Source: Phallus indusiatus (lineage: Eukaryota > Basidiomycota > Agaricomycetes > Phallales > Phallaceae). From it: a stretch of DNA of 64,000 nt. Below, piece by piece: positions 1-10,069 of this stretch. How positions within the stretch are numbered: the first letter of the stretch is position 1; every line of letters begins with the position of its first letter. The position numbers were made by a program, and so were the translations under genes. Location of the stretch: positions 115,974-179,973 of the forward strand of contig JAQFWX010000075.1 of the NCBI GenBank assembly GCA_027605045.1, given 5' to 3'. The notes under the pieces are model-generated. The model made no database searches and had not been told where the DNA came from. It saw only the letters and a program-made list of their open reading frames with translations.

Positions 1-22
1 TCTAATTTCATAAAACCATTAG

Positions 23-580
23 CTATTGTACTGCCAATTCGATATGCCTGAGGCACCCCAAGGGTCGGGAGCTCTTCTGCTTCCGTTGCAAGGATCCAAC
101 CCAGCCCTATCTGGTGAAACTTTTATTTGTATGATCTTTAACAAGACGCCCCTCCCAGTTGAAATCCTTAGACCGCCACCGTCCATACCCCCTAATCAAG
201 GGGTTAACCAGAACGATCCCACCATTAATGCGCAAGCAAATCAGTCTGCAACGATGCATAATATGGCAAATATCGCTCCAGAAGCGTATCTCTCACAGCA
301 GAAAATTCAACCAATGGCCCAACCAGCTAATATGCAGCGAAATATGATGCAAAATCTCGCAGGAATTTCTATGGCGCCTTTTGGAGGTGGTAATGGTCCA
401 ACTTTCAATCAGTTGATGCCACCCGGGCCGCAGCAGTCTTCGAATTCATCTGACCAGAATGCTGCTGGTAACAGCGGATTGAATTTAGCGCCTCAAGCTC
501 AGATACCATTGGTGCATCGTCAAGGGACTTCCGGAACATCTAATAACATCAATTGGCGCAACTCTCACAATTTGGAATGA
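23..580 (+). CDS. C-terminal part of an unidentified Gln/Pro/Asn-rich protein (5' partial)
   Basis: The window opens inside an intron: a branch-like tctaat lies before an AG acceptor at about 21-22, followed by one open exon to a TGA at 578-580. The first 50 or so residues look folded (hydrophobic stretch ALLLPLQGS, then FNKTPLPVEILRPPP). The remaining 130 are low-complexity and rich in Asn, Gln, Met and Pro, as in transcription co-regulators. A Mediator-type subunit is possible, but I do not recognise a diagnostic motif. It converges on the PITH-domain gene with 132 bp between stops. Confidence 0.55.
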   Translation, partial: LLYCQFDMPEAPQGSGALLLPLQGSNPALSGETFICMIFNKTPLPVEILRPPPSIPPNQGVNQNDPTINAQANQSATMHNMANIAPEAYLSQQKIQPMAQPANMQRNMMQNLAGISMAPFGGGNGPTFNQLMPPGPQQSSNSSDQNAAGNSGLNLAPQAQIPLVHRQGTSGTSNNINWRNSHNLE

Positions 581-712
581 ATCGTAATCCAGATACTAGT
601 GGCTAAACTGTTGAATATAATTTATGCTGACGTAGCGTATATGTAATATGAACCACACAAATTTTCTTTTAGTAGGTTTACATACAATTACAATATAATA
701 AAGAGAATTGCT

Positions 713-1573
713 CTAGTATGCGCCTCCATCCCTCCCACTGCCTATTCCCGCATGAGAGGTAAAAGGTCCAGTTCCTTGTATTTTTGAATGATCAGCCGGA
801 TTTGCTTGAGCCTCGTATATAATGACAGTGGGGCTCTCTTTACGCTCAAAGAACGATCCTCGAAATCCCAGGTAATACAATCTGACTGATTCGGCACCCT
901 GGGAAGAAGGAAAGAACAAAGTTACAGAAGAGACATTGGAAAATTTGACAGGCCTTTATAGATCAGATTCGTCAGAATTGAAGAATGGATTAGGAAGGAA
1001 CGATGGCAAACTACTACTTGACCGCATAATTCCCTACGTCACGACTTTGTACAATAACACACTCCTGAACAGGCTTAATGTTGACAACGTCGTCAAAATC
1101 GAGATGGTCACGATTGATAAACTAGATATTGAGATTTTGCTCGTCAACATCCTTTGCGACAAATAGAAGTGAACATCTTTGACTGAGACCTACGATTGAA
1201 GCCTTGCTGGGTGTTTGATCTCCTGGACCGGCTTTGAGGAGAATAGAGCGTAACTTTACAGTTCCCGTAAAAGGGACACGAATGATCCTATAGCACGATA
1301 AATAACCATAATTCAATTAGAAACAAACTCAGGTCGCACTAAACTTACAGCTGATCATCTGCATCCGATTCCACATACTCCGCACATAAAATACCAAATA
1401 AATTAGTTCGTATAGCAAGACCGTTGAGAGGGGTGAAATCAAAGTACCACCGTCTCGTCCATTCGTTGATCCCAAGGTTTAAGAATTTTAGAAGATTCTT
1501 CTGTGGCATTCAAGATGCGTACATTGGGGTGATCGATGTATTGGTACAGATTATCCGATGAACCTGGCCCTGA

Positions 1574-1618
<45 letters not shown>

Positions 1619-1657
1619 ATGATCATGACCGCAATTATGATCGTGGTTGTGTGACAT
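713..1657 (-). CDS. PITH-domain protein (PITHD1 / proteasome-interacting thioredoxin-domain family)
   Basis: The spliced protein matches the whole PITHD1 family: an MSHNHDH start, KPWDQRMDE, the hallmark YVESDADDQL, IIRVPFTGTVKLRSILL, FINRDHLDFDD, and a C-terminal GAESVRLYYLGFRG followed by YEAQANPADH. Approximate exons are 1657-1444, 1373-1339, 1275 region, 1145 region and 957-713. PITH domains bind the 26S proteasome in the thioredoxin-like TXNL1 family. This protein has no thioredoxin domain, as in PITHD1. The N-terminus carries an unusual His-Asp repeat. The start lies 105 bp from the divergent UBX gene, so the two probably share a promoter. Confidence 0.9.
1574..1628 (-). repeat. Hexanucleotide tandem repeat encoding (His-Asp)n
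   Basis: The forward strand reads gtcgtg repeated about nine times. On the coding minus strand this gives alternating His-Asp inside the N-terminus of the PITH-domain protein. Imperfect copies flank it (HDHNCGHDHD), so it probably grew from a short His-rich leader. Confidence 0.9.
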
Positions 1658-1762
1658 GTCGAGCAGGCACAACAGAGTCTGATTAAATCACGTTGGTACC
1701 AGGCGGGGTTCAAGGTGACTTACATATATACTCACTGCAGCCACATCGTCACACCCGCTGCG

Positions 1763-2799
1763 ATGTCATCGGAAGAAAATTCAAAGGAGGCCTCCGAAAG
1801 CAAAGATAACAACCAAGTGAAACCCAAAGATGCACCAGCAGTAGGAGAAGAAACCTTTGCTGCAGGTGTCAAAGTTTGGAACCCTTTAAATGCACCAGCC
1901 GCCCCGATTCCAGGTAAACCACATCGACCCAATCTTGCGATTCGAAATTTCACATTCCTGCAGACCTTCCTGATTCATATTTCGAACCAACTCTTAATGA
2001 ATTGAAGGCAACTTACGAGGCTCAAGTTCGTGCTCGGGAGGCTCTGACCAACGCTCCTTTCAAGACGAGAGAAGCGAGAGAGAAAGAACTAAAGGTAAAA
2101 CAAGAAAAGTACCCGACGGTGAGCGCTCCCTGTTGACTGAGGTCGTCAACATGTTGTTAGGCAAAGTGATACTAACTAGCTTTGCAGACTCGAATACGTG
2201 TCAAGTTTCCGGACAGAACTCAACTCGAGCGTGCCTTTCCTTCTACCGACAAGATACGCTCGGTCTACGCATTTGTGCGAGGCTGTTTGAGAGATGATGT
2301 CAAACCTATCAAGTTTGTATTATGCACGTCTTTTCTATCTTTCGCCTCACGCAATATTTCAATCTGACATGGTATAGACCAAACCCCACCACGCAGGGAG
2401 CTTAAAGTGTCCGACCTCAAAGTTCGGGATTTGACACTTTACGAGTTACAGCTGGCACCCTCATCCGTTTTAATGTTGTCATTCTTCGACGAATCCTTAA
2501 ACGGTATATTTTATTTGTTTCATCCAACTGATTAATAATATCTGTTGGCAGACCCTAGTTTACGAGCCCCGCTCATGGAGTCTATCTTGGCCCAAGCACA
2601 AGATCTTCCTCTGCCTCCTAGTACGGCCGATGGTCATACCACTAAGTCAGATGAATCAGAGAAAGATATACCAGTGGCTCCCAAGTCGAGCTCCGGCAAT
2701 AGCAAACCCCTGCCAAAATGGTTCAAGATGGGAAGTAAGTGTACTTTTAACCTTTTCGGGATGGTCCTTGAACGTGATCTACGTTACGCAGAAAAGTGA
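1763..2799 (+). CDS. TUG/ASPSCR1-like UBX-domain protein (Ubx4 type), short form
   Basis: Exons joined by eye give about 250 residues. There is an acidic/Lys N-terminus, then the family segment DLPDSYFEPTLNELKATYEA, a UBX domain starting RIRVKFPDRTQLERAFPSTD, the strand FVLYQTPPRRELKVSD, and a C-terminal LPKWFKMGKK. TUG/Ubx4 proteins bind the p97/Cdc48 ATPase through the UBX domain. The usual N-terminal ubiquitin-like domain is missing, and the divergent PITH-domain gene starts only 105 bp upstream, leaving no room for it. One intron (2324-2377) must use a GC donor to keep the frame. Introns also lie at about 1913-1960, 2115-2187, 2504-2551 and 2731-2791. Confidence 0.85.
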
Positions 2800-2850
2800 T
2801 CTCGTATCAATGAGCAACGTTCCAAGTTGCTTGCCATATTGTTTTGCATA

Positions 2851-2866
2851 TCCATCCATCCATCCA

Positions 2867-2919
<53 letters not shown>
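2851..2919. repeat. (CCAT)n followed by (TC)n microsatellite
   Basis: Four CCAT units (2851-2868) pass directly into about 23 TC dinucleotides ending at 2919. The tract sits just after the stop codon of the UBX gene, probably in its 3' UTR. Confidence 0.95.
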
Positions 2920-2921
<2 letters not shown>

Positions 2922-3487
2922 ACTTCCTCATATCACGCATGTAACTCCCTTCCAACACTCATATACGCTGGGCAGAGTATGGCTTACAATGATCAAGGTG
3001 AGAGTCCAGGTTTGAACGGACGATTTTGTCGTTCGACTGTTTGGAATCCTCGTTTTTATGAACTCATGAACGCAATAACAAACCAATACTGATAGTGAGG
3101 GATCGTTAAACGGCCTTCAAATAATCATTGCGTTCAAACCGAGCAAGTAGGCTTTAGGTTATTGTACCGGGAGGAGGAACACTTGCCTGTATATTTTGAG
3201 CACTACATCATATCTGACATTCAGCATTTCCGTGCAGTTGTATCGTATTTATTATGCACTGAATAAAGTTTCGTCCTTGATTTGATACGCCATGCAGAGG
3301 AGTCGAAATTTGTGTCCGTTATTGCAAGGACCACCACGCGTGCCTGCGTTGTCTCCCGTCCATCATTCCGTCTCTCAGGACAAGAACACTGACATGAACT
3401 GAGTGAGAGTATAATACATTGGCAGAATACTCAAGGAATACTTGCCTCGGAAACCGCCGTACGATCAGTGTTCTATATTTATGGTGC

Positions 3488-3514
3488 ACGGATTGGCTCA
3501 GCTGATTCCCGATG
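3488..3514 (+). repeat. Left arm of a 27-bp perfect inverted repeat
   Basis: The 27 bases are identical to the reverse complement of 5656-5682. Weaker similarity continues about 20 bases outward. The two arms point inward toward each other, as terminal inverted repeats do. Confidence 0.7.
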
Positions 3515-3920
3515 GTCCGGCTCAGGGTGAGTTGTCCGTCGGCATATTATCCCTGACGGATTTTTTTGAGATACTGACATTGTATCTTGGTAATTGCCTT
3601 TACAATTCCAGTAGTTCGAACAATGCCTGTATCATCATTTATGTACATATAAAAATCAAGCTTTTATTTAAAAAACGACTAACACTGCTTTGAATTGCAT
3701 CATGGGACCTGAAATACCGAGAATACACGTTGAAGGTCATTGTGAAGTAGTCCGAATTTAGCAAACGATGTATGTGTAGTTAAAATAATCGAGCTTGAAT
3801 TATAGGAAGTTCGACGTGTGAGAGCATAAGCTAAAATGAATGAAATCTTAATATGCAGAGTCTTGTCGTTCGAGCTCGGATAGTCGAGAATGCTGAAGTT
3901 TGTTGATTTAATAATTATTT

Positions 3921-3939
3921 GTCGTTCGCAGTGAACGAC
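3921..3939. repeat. Short perfect hairpin (7-bp arms, 5-bp loop)
   Basis: GTCGTTCGCAGTGAACGAC can fold into a 7-bp stem with a GCAGT loop. It lies in the AT-rich gap with no gene beside it. Its function is unknown and it may be chance. Confidence 0.4.
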
Positions 3940-5655
3940 ATTAAGCGAATAAATATAAAGTTTGATTAGAGACTTGAGACAAGGCAGAGTTTGGGAACAG
4001 CAAGAAATGATATCTAAATATTACCGTGATAAGAAATATGGACTTAGAAATTTGTGACGTGTGAGAGAAACAAAAAGCGAGAAAGAAAATAAAAGTGCAG
4101 CAGGTTTAAGAAGAGTTACAAAAGAAAAGTTGAAACACTTGACCAATAAGGCTGCCTCGGGTCACTAGAACTGACACCACTAAGTTCTGTGCAATATGAA
4201 TTTGAGTGAATAGCCGTTTCAAGTTGTTCACCAGACATTCACTATCCTCTTGCATCCTCATTTTCATTCTAGCCTTGATATCTCTTTGTAATTCTGCATT
4301 CTACCTCTCCTCATTTTTTCTGCTTTTTGTCTCCAATTCTAAATGCTCCATTTATCAACAGTAAGTGTAATGTAAGTACAAGCTACAGTCAGTAACTTGA
4401 TGTTATAATCAGATAAAGTATTATACCTAATATTTAGTCAAAATACTTGTCCAAGAGTGCAGCTACTCCTGTACCAATTTTTCGGATATTCTCTTTAGTC
4501 CCATTCAATTTTGTTAATGCTTTTCTTTACAGATTGAAGTTCATTTACTATGTGTACTTTATTTTTCAATTTGATGAGCAGCGAGATATGGTGCAGACTG
4601 TAAAAGAAAAGTACTAAAATAAATGATAATTAGTTTAGCCTCAAGCCACTGAAATTGACAGAAACTAGGTTGAGCATAGGATGAGACTGGATGAGACTGG
4701 GTCCCACTAGACACATACCCTCACCTCCACTGTTTCCTCACTGTTGTTTACTCCATTTCACTTAGTTTTACTCTTTGTTTCACAGTATGTTTTCAATATA
4801 AAAGCACCATTTTCTACAGGCTTCACTATGTACAAAAGAGAAGTCTTCAGAAGTATCTTCATCTCTCCCTCTCGCATTTGTAGCTAGATCATGATGTTCT
4901 GCTTCAAAATAGGTGTCTTAAGAACAACATTCTATTCTTTTCATAAGTAGAACACATTTCTACTCTATTTTTCAACAAATATTATTTTTTCCTCCACACT
5001 TGATGGCTCGTTCCCTTCCTTCTGGATATCAGTAAGCAATGGTAACAGCCGATGACATAGTGACGTGTCGCGATGCTTTCGCGAAATTTTCTGCAGTTCA
5101 CCACAAGTCCACCACCAACCGATGCACCTCAGCTGCAGCCAACACCCCCCCGCCGAAGGCGGCGCATGAAGCACAATGCTAAGAGAATAATTAGCAAAAT
5201 ATTAGTATAGCTTTAGTAAAGACCAAGTAAAATATTATAAATTCCAGTAGCTAGTTTTCTCCTAATTTCATATTATATTTAGTATAAAAACTGTATATTT
5301 TCGAACTATCTAATAACAAGTTCTATCTATTTTACACTGCGCGTTGCAACAGGAAATAAGATCTGTATAGTAGGAATATGTAATTAAGCTCTGTGTGAAT
5401 AAAAAAAATTTATATCTCAATTTTTTTACAGGAAAGTCACCAGCCAGACTGGAACTACGTCTTCCCAAACAGCAGTACGTGTAAGTAAGCTACATCCAAC
5501 TGGACCATTCGACTGACACAAAGGCTATCCTTCCAGACCATATCACCGTTTCGACAAAAATTTGACATTTTCAGATATTCCTTGAAATATCTGCCGAAAC
5601 TATCCTCACGGCGCGTCTGCCGATTTTCGCGTATGCATAGCCGGGCTACGCGAGT

Positions 5656-5682
5656 CATCGGGAATCAGCTGAGCCAATCCGT
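5656..5682 (-). repeat. Right arm of the 27-bp inverted repeat, containing a CCAAT box, upstream of APC10
   Basis: Reverse complement of 3488-3514. It contains GAGCCAATCC about 55 bp before the APC10 start codon, so this copy may be part of the APC10 promoter. Confidence 0.6.
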
Positions 5683-5731
5683 ACACCATATATATTCAAC
5701 ACAAGGCTGCCACATACTTATATCGTGCAGA

Positions 5732-6609
5732 ATGGCATCGGACACGCTTCCGAACAAAGGTAAATAAGAACTTTCCTTCAACTCACTTCGTATCAATTTG
5801 ATTATCATTCAATCTGACGCTTCTCTTCTTTCAGGACTTTCCAAACTTACAACCAACTATCCAGACATTGGCCATTTAGCAAAATGGACTGTTTCCTCAC
5901 ACAAGTTTGGCTTTGGAATCGAATGCTTGAGGGATGATGATCCAGACACATTCTGGCAGTCAGTTTCGTTATGTCTTCTTCGCCTAAAGTGTTGTCTCAA
6001 GTCGAAGGACGTTTGTTTTCAAATCAATACAGTTCGGATGGCCCACAGCCTCATTTTATAACTGTCCAGTTTAGCAAGAAAGTCGCCATACAGGTAAAGT
6101 ATGTTTCCTCTCCTAGCAGTTCAGATTGCGATATTTTCTTTCCTAGAAAATTGCGTTGCATCTCAGCTATCCATGCGATGACTCGTATACTCCAGCGACG
6201 CTATGTATCCGTGCTGGAACTGGGTTGAGCGATTTACAAGACGTTCGTCTCGTCACATTTCAACAGCCCGATGGCTGGTTGTTGTTCGATGTCTATATGG
6301 AGCCCTCAGAAGATGGAGGAGTGTAAATCAATAGGCTCAACTTACTAGAAGGAAAATATTGACATAAGCTTGTCTTATTGCTAGGAAACCTCTTCATGCA
6401 TACGTGCTTCAGGTCGTCGTTGTAGCGAATCATATGAATGGAAAGGATACACACATACGCGGTATGAAAGTTTTTGGGCCATTGGAGTAAGTACAGTTAT
6501 ACCTTGAATGGCGATTGCTGACCTCTTTCTCAGGACACCATCCGTCGACGGCGACGATCCGTTTCCCTTCAAATCACGAGCATTCAAAATGTACGAATGT
6601 ATAAGGTAA
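5732..6609 (+). CDS. APC10: Anaphase-promoting complex subunit 10 (APC10/DOC1)
   Basis: The spliced protein of about 190 residues is a single DOC domain. Family landmarks in order are LAKWTVSSHKFGFGIECLRD, DTFWHSDGPQPHFITVQF, SYPCDDSYTPATLCIRAGTG, GWLLFDVYME and VVVANHMNGKDTHIRGMKVF. APC10 helps the APC/C ubiquitin ligase recruit D-box substrates and act processively in mitosis. Exon 1 is 5732-5759 and exon 2 starts at 5835. The intron after FW splits the His codon of the conserved WHSDG motif. The protein ends shortly after the domain (KMYECIR). I see no clear C-terminal Ile-Arg tail of the human type, though it does end in Ile-Arg. Confidence 0.92.
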
Positions 6610-6754
6610 TGAAATTCAAGCCATGAAATGAAATCGGGTGCATTTATTTATATACTATATATGTATGCCATCGTGGTATAATCATCAATCAATCATAATC
6701 ATACCAAGTAGAATGCTCAGATAAGAAACATGAATATCTAATTTTTTTCCCTTT

Positions 6755-9233
6755 CTACAAAGTATATAAAAACCCAGGATAGTCTTCGATGGGTTTACCA
6801 CCTTTTTTGACTTGGTTGTTACGATAGATGAACCAGATCGAATTCAATACAACTAGAAGTATAAGAAGGCCTTGGAATGCAATTGTAATGGTGATACCCA
6901 AGCGATATCTAGGAGAATCTTGTTGGCGATATGCTGAAGAAGCAAATTCAATGAAGCACAATGCTAATGGGATGGGATCTACGAACCAAGGGATGCCACA
7001 ATACCACCTTATGACGACGGTGTTCAATCAATCAATCAATCTAAGAAAAATGGAAGATTCTCACCGACTCCTCCGAATGCGACTTGCATTGCGCTAGCGA
7101 AGGCTCGTTTACTTTGTCTCCGGATATTATTCGATTGCTACCAGCCACCATTCATATCAGTAATTCCCATTTAAGTGAACGATGAGCCGGCCTTACATAT
7201 GCAAGCAGTGAAGGGATGTTGCCCTGAGCACCAGCCAGACCAATAAAGCAGCCAGCAAAACGGACCTGGAGTTAGAGAAATTAAAATTAAAGCAATTTAA
7301 AGCATAGTTCAAGTCCTACAGCATTCTTTGGATGGAAAGCTGTCATTGAAAGTCCTGTTATGGCCATGCAAGCTTGCAAGATGATCTGTATAAATAAATA
7401 AACTATCTTGAAAACAATCGGAGCACGACTATACACACAAAAGGACCACGCATGCCAGTTCGATCAGATAGCCTACTCATGATCAGAGCAATCAAGCATG
7501 CGCATAAACCAGTTGGCGCAATCTACGAAAAGAAAATGAGAATGCAGCATCAAGGGGTTAACCGATACGCATATACCAGAAGCTGAGCGTTCTTGATTGA
7601 GAAACCCATACCAACCAAAATAATGGGTGTGAAATAACCATACGCATATGTAGCACTGATGGATAAGATAAGCACAAACCATGGGTGGAAACTGCAGTGA
7701 GGACGTACAGAGTTGTACACAGATATCCCAAAGAAAAACCTGCCGAAGTGATGAGACTAATATCAATGGGAAAAAAGGGGGGGAGAAATGAGAAATACTG
7801 TATAATTTTAAATCGCAGGCATAACGCAAGCATTTTTCGACGGTCAGAGCATCGTGTTCAGTGTCTGCACGATCAAGCTCAACACGTTCCTTCACGAGCT
7901 GGGTCTCTTCGTACGTCAAAAAGTTGTTCTTATCGGGAAAATCTACGATAGCTGTTTACTAATTAGGACCTATATAAACACATGACTAAGAAAGAACCAT
8001 TGCACGCACCGAAGAAGCCCAGTATACTCAAAGAACATGTGATGATGCCTTCGATGATCTATGATCTATGAGTGATTATATACTTCGTTCTTAAAGGGGA
8101 CTCGGCGCACGAGGATCCATCGCCAGCCACTGAGATGATCGGCTTTTATTTGACTTAAGCCATAAGCCAGACTGCTGGAGAATGCACCGACAACGACGGA
8201 ACTGAAAATGAAAGGAATGTTCAGACAAAGAGAGAATCAGAAAGAAAGGAGCATTCTGTGAATGCGTACACGAGATAAAAAGCAGCTAAACGGGTTTGAA
8301 CTTCAATCCGGGTATACCAGCAGGATATTAACCACACGCAAGCGGGGAAGAATCCTGCCTGTAAAAATGCGGTTAAGAAACAACACGTTGACTAAAGCGA
8401 GAGACCTATTTACCTCAAGAATTCCCAATAAACCACGCAAGGCAGCCATTTGGTTCCATGTCTTGACAAAGCCCATCGAGATCATGATTGCGCCCCAAAG
8501 TCTAGAGAGAAAATTTGAGGGGTGCATATATACAGCACAAAACGGTTATGAAAAAGCTGACAAGCCTATAGTTCCAAGAAATTTGGAAGCGCCGACCCGA
8601 CGGAAGACGATATTCGAAGGTATTTCTAGAGAGTCACAAATAGGAGTAGTTAATATAGTTTTACTCTCGCAGAGTTTAAAAAGAAAATTAATTGAATACA
8701 CGCCTAGAATGATATATGGTATAAAGAAGACCAAAGTGGCCAATGAATAGTGGTTTCCGACACCGAGTCGCTGGGAAACGGCGTTGAAGTAGACGGACAG
8801 ACCATGGAAACATGTGTTTAACGTACAATCTCGACACTTGCACCGGATATCAAGGCATTTGATAGGTTGTTTCTGTCGATCAAACTGCGAGACACAAGGA
8901 AGGCTGAATCAGAAAAGAACAAGCTAGACAAAAAAAAAAACGGATTAACCTGAAAGCATAGATGCTCCCCAGAATTGGGAGTAAGCGTAGATCGACTTTT
9001 CGACTATGTATGCAGGCAGAGAAAGAAAGAGAGAGGTCAGGGGAATAGCTGTGCAATTAAAAGGACTGAATGAATTCATACATTGTCCGGTTCACAAAGG
9101 CAAAGTCATCGAGAGGGGTGCTGTGCTTGTTGATGTCGGAGAGACTGGCAGAGTCGGGGGACGGGGCTTTCTTGACCTCGTAGTCATTGGGGCGAGGGTC
9201 CGAGTCCGAGTCTGACTTGTGAGCCTGATACAT
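6755..9233 (-). CDS. MFS transporter, anion:cation symporter (allantoate/nicotinate Dal5-Tna1) family
   Basis: Many small exons join into a 12-helix major facilitator of about 490 residues with a charged N-terminus. Family signs are KVDLRLLPILGSIYAF, LIDRNNLSNALISGASVEI, FFIPYIILEIPSNI, AALRGLLGILEAGFFPACVW, WYTRIEVQTRLAAFY, the loop LSDRTGMRGPF, and the C-terminal YRQQDSPRYRLG. Such proteins import organic anions such as allantoate, nicotinate or pantothenate at the plasma membrane. The substrate cannot be read from sequence. The next gene on the same strand is also a transporter. A uricase gene is 17 kb away, too far to argue for a purine cluster. Confidence 0.85.
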
Positions 9234-10069
9234 AGACGAAGAACAAGGAGGCAATGCGAAGGAACCCAAGGCCGGACACGGATTGCATGATGAAATAGCT
9301 CTACGGTATTTAAGCTCGGGACCAAACCGAAATTGAAGGCCCGACAGGAAACACACCCAAAAATAAAAATAAAAATAAAAATGTAAAAGTATACTAACAC
9401 GTACAGGACTTTGGGGTTAATAGTTGGGCCTGAAGCTGATTAGCTTGTCAGGTTTTTTGGTTTGAATTGCTCCTTTGCTGTCTTTGGCTTGGCTCTGATT
9501 CCGTTCTTGCTTCTACTTCTGATCTCAAGTTTCCGACTCCGGTTGCCGTTTATAGCGGATATCTTTGAAATATTAGGACTTTGGTTACTTTTTTTCTTCC
9601 GTCGGGGAATGTCCCAAACGGAGGAGACAGCTGGGAAATATTGAGCATCGGGTTGAGCAAGCGGATCAGGGAAGCACCAGTCTGGGGAAAGGGTGATGAC
9701 CGCTGACCTGTGGTGACTGGTGACTGGTGACTAACATATGCCGGTGACGGGTGAGTGGATGCAGAGAATGACAACAGATGGCAATGTCCCATTTCAACGT
9801 CATAGATCATCGTGGACTCTGTGCATCTTCCCTTTGCGGTCGGGAAGAGTCGCCGAGACACTGAAAGCCAAACCAGATTTATCCGGCAGACCATGGTACC
9901 AGATGGTACCCTACACATCGACATCGCTATGCAGGGTGCAGAGAGGCCTGTTGATTGATGATTCCTATGTACTCCTGGTTGCTAGTACTGCTAGGGTCGG
10001 CTTTCAATCGAACTGAACTCGGAGCAATTTCCCAATTGTACACAAGTAGTAAACGGTATATACACTACA
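9234..10069. other. Intergenic region upstream of the MFS gene; simple repeats only
   Basis: Contains the 5' side of the MFS transporter and the 3' side of the amino acid permease. There is a short AAAAAT tandem tract at 9359-9382 and a GTGACTG triplication near 9713-9731. ORFs here lack family signs and I see no gene. Confidence 0.5.
9359..9382. repeat. (AAAAAT)4 microsatellite
   Basis: Four hexamer units upstream of the MFS transporter start codon, in its promoter or 5' UTR. Confidence 0.9.

Larger units (their letters stand above)
2800..5731. other. Long AT-rich gap with simple repeats and an inverted-repeat pair; no gene recognised
   Basis: About 2.9 kb between the UBX gene and APC10. 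It holds tandem CCAT units, a long TC tract and many short AT-rich stretches with degenerate duplications. It also holds one perfect 27-bp inverted repeat at 3488-3514 and 5656-5682. ORFs up to about 100 codons occur, but they have no recognisable domain and no consistent splice sites. A decayed non-autonomous element is possible. Confidence 0.5.

Noticed and set aside
5100..5182. GC-rich patch suggesting a SINE or tRNA-derived element
   Set aside because: No A/B boxes, tail or second copy could be identified in this window.
5166..6967. 17-base direct repeat atgaagcacaatgctaa at 5166-5182 and 6951-6967
   Set aside because: One copy is inside the MFS coding region and the other in AT-rich DNA with no extended similarity. 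A match of this length is plausible by chance in 64 kb.
7300..7330. tRNA B-box-like sequence (agttcaagtcctac)
   Set aside because: It lies in the MFS gene without an A box or a cloverleaf around it. No tRNA gene was found in the window by eye.
8262..8750. Open plus-strand reading of 162 codons
   Set aside because: Antisense to the exons of the MFS transporter, which has strong family motifs on the minus strand.
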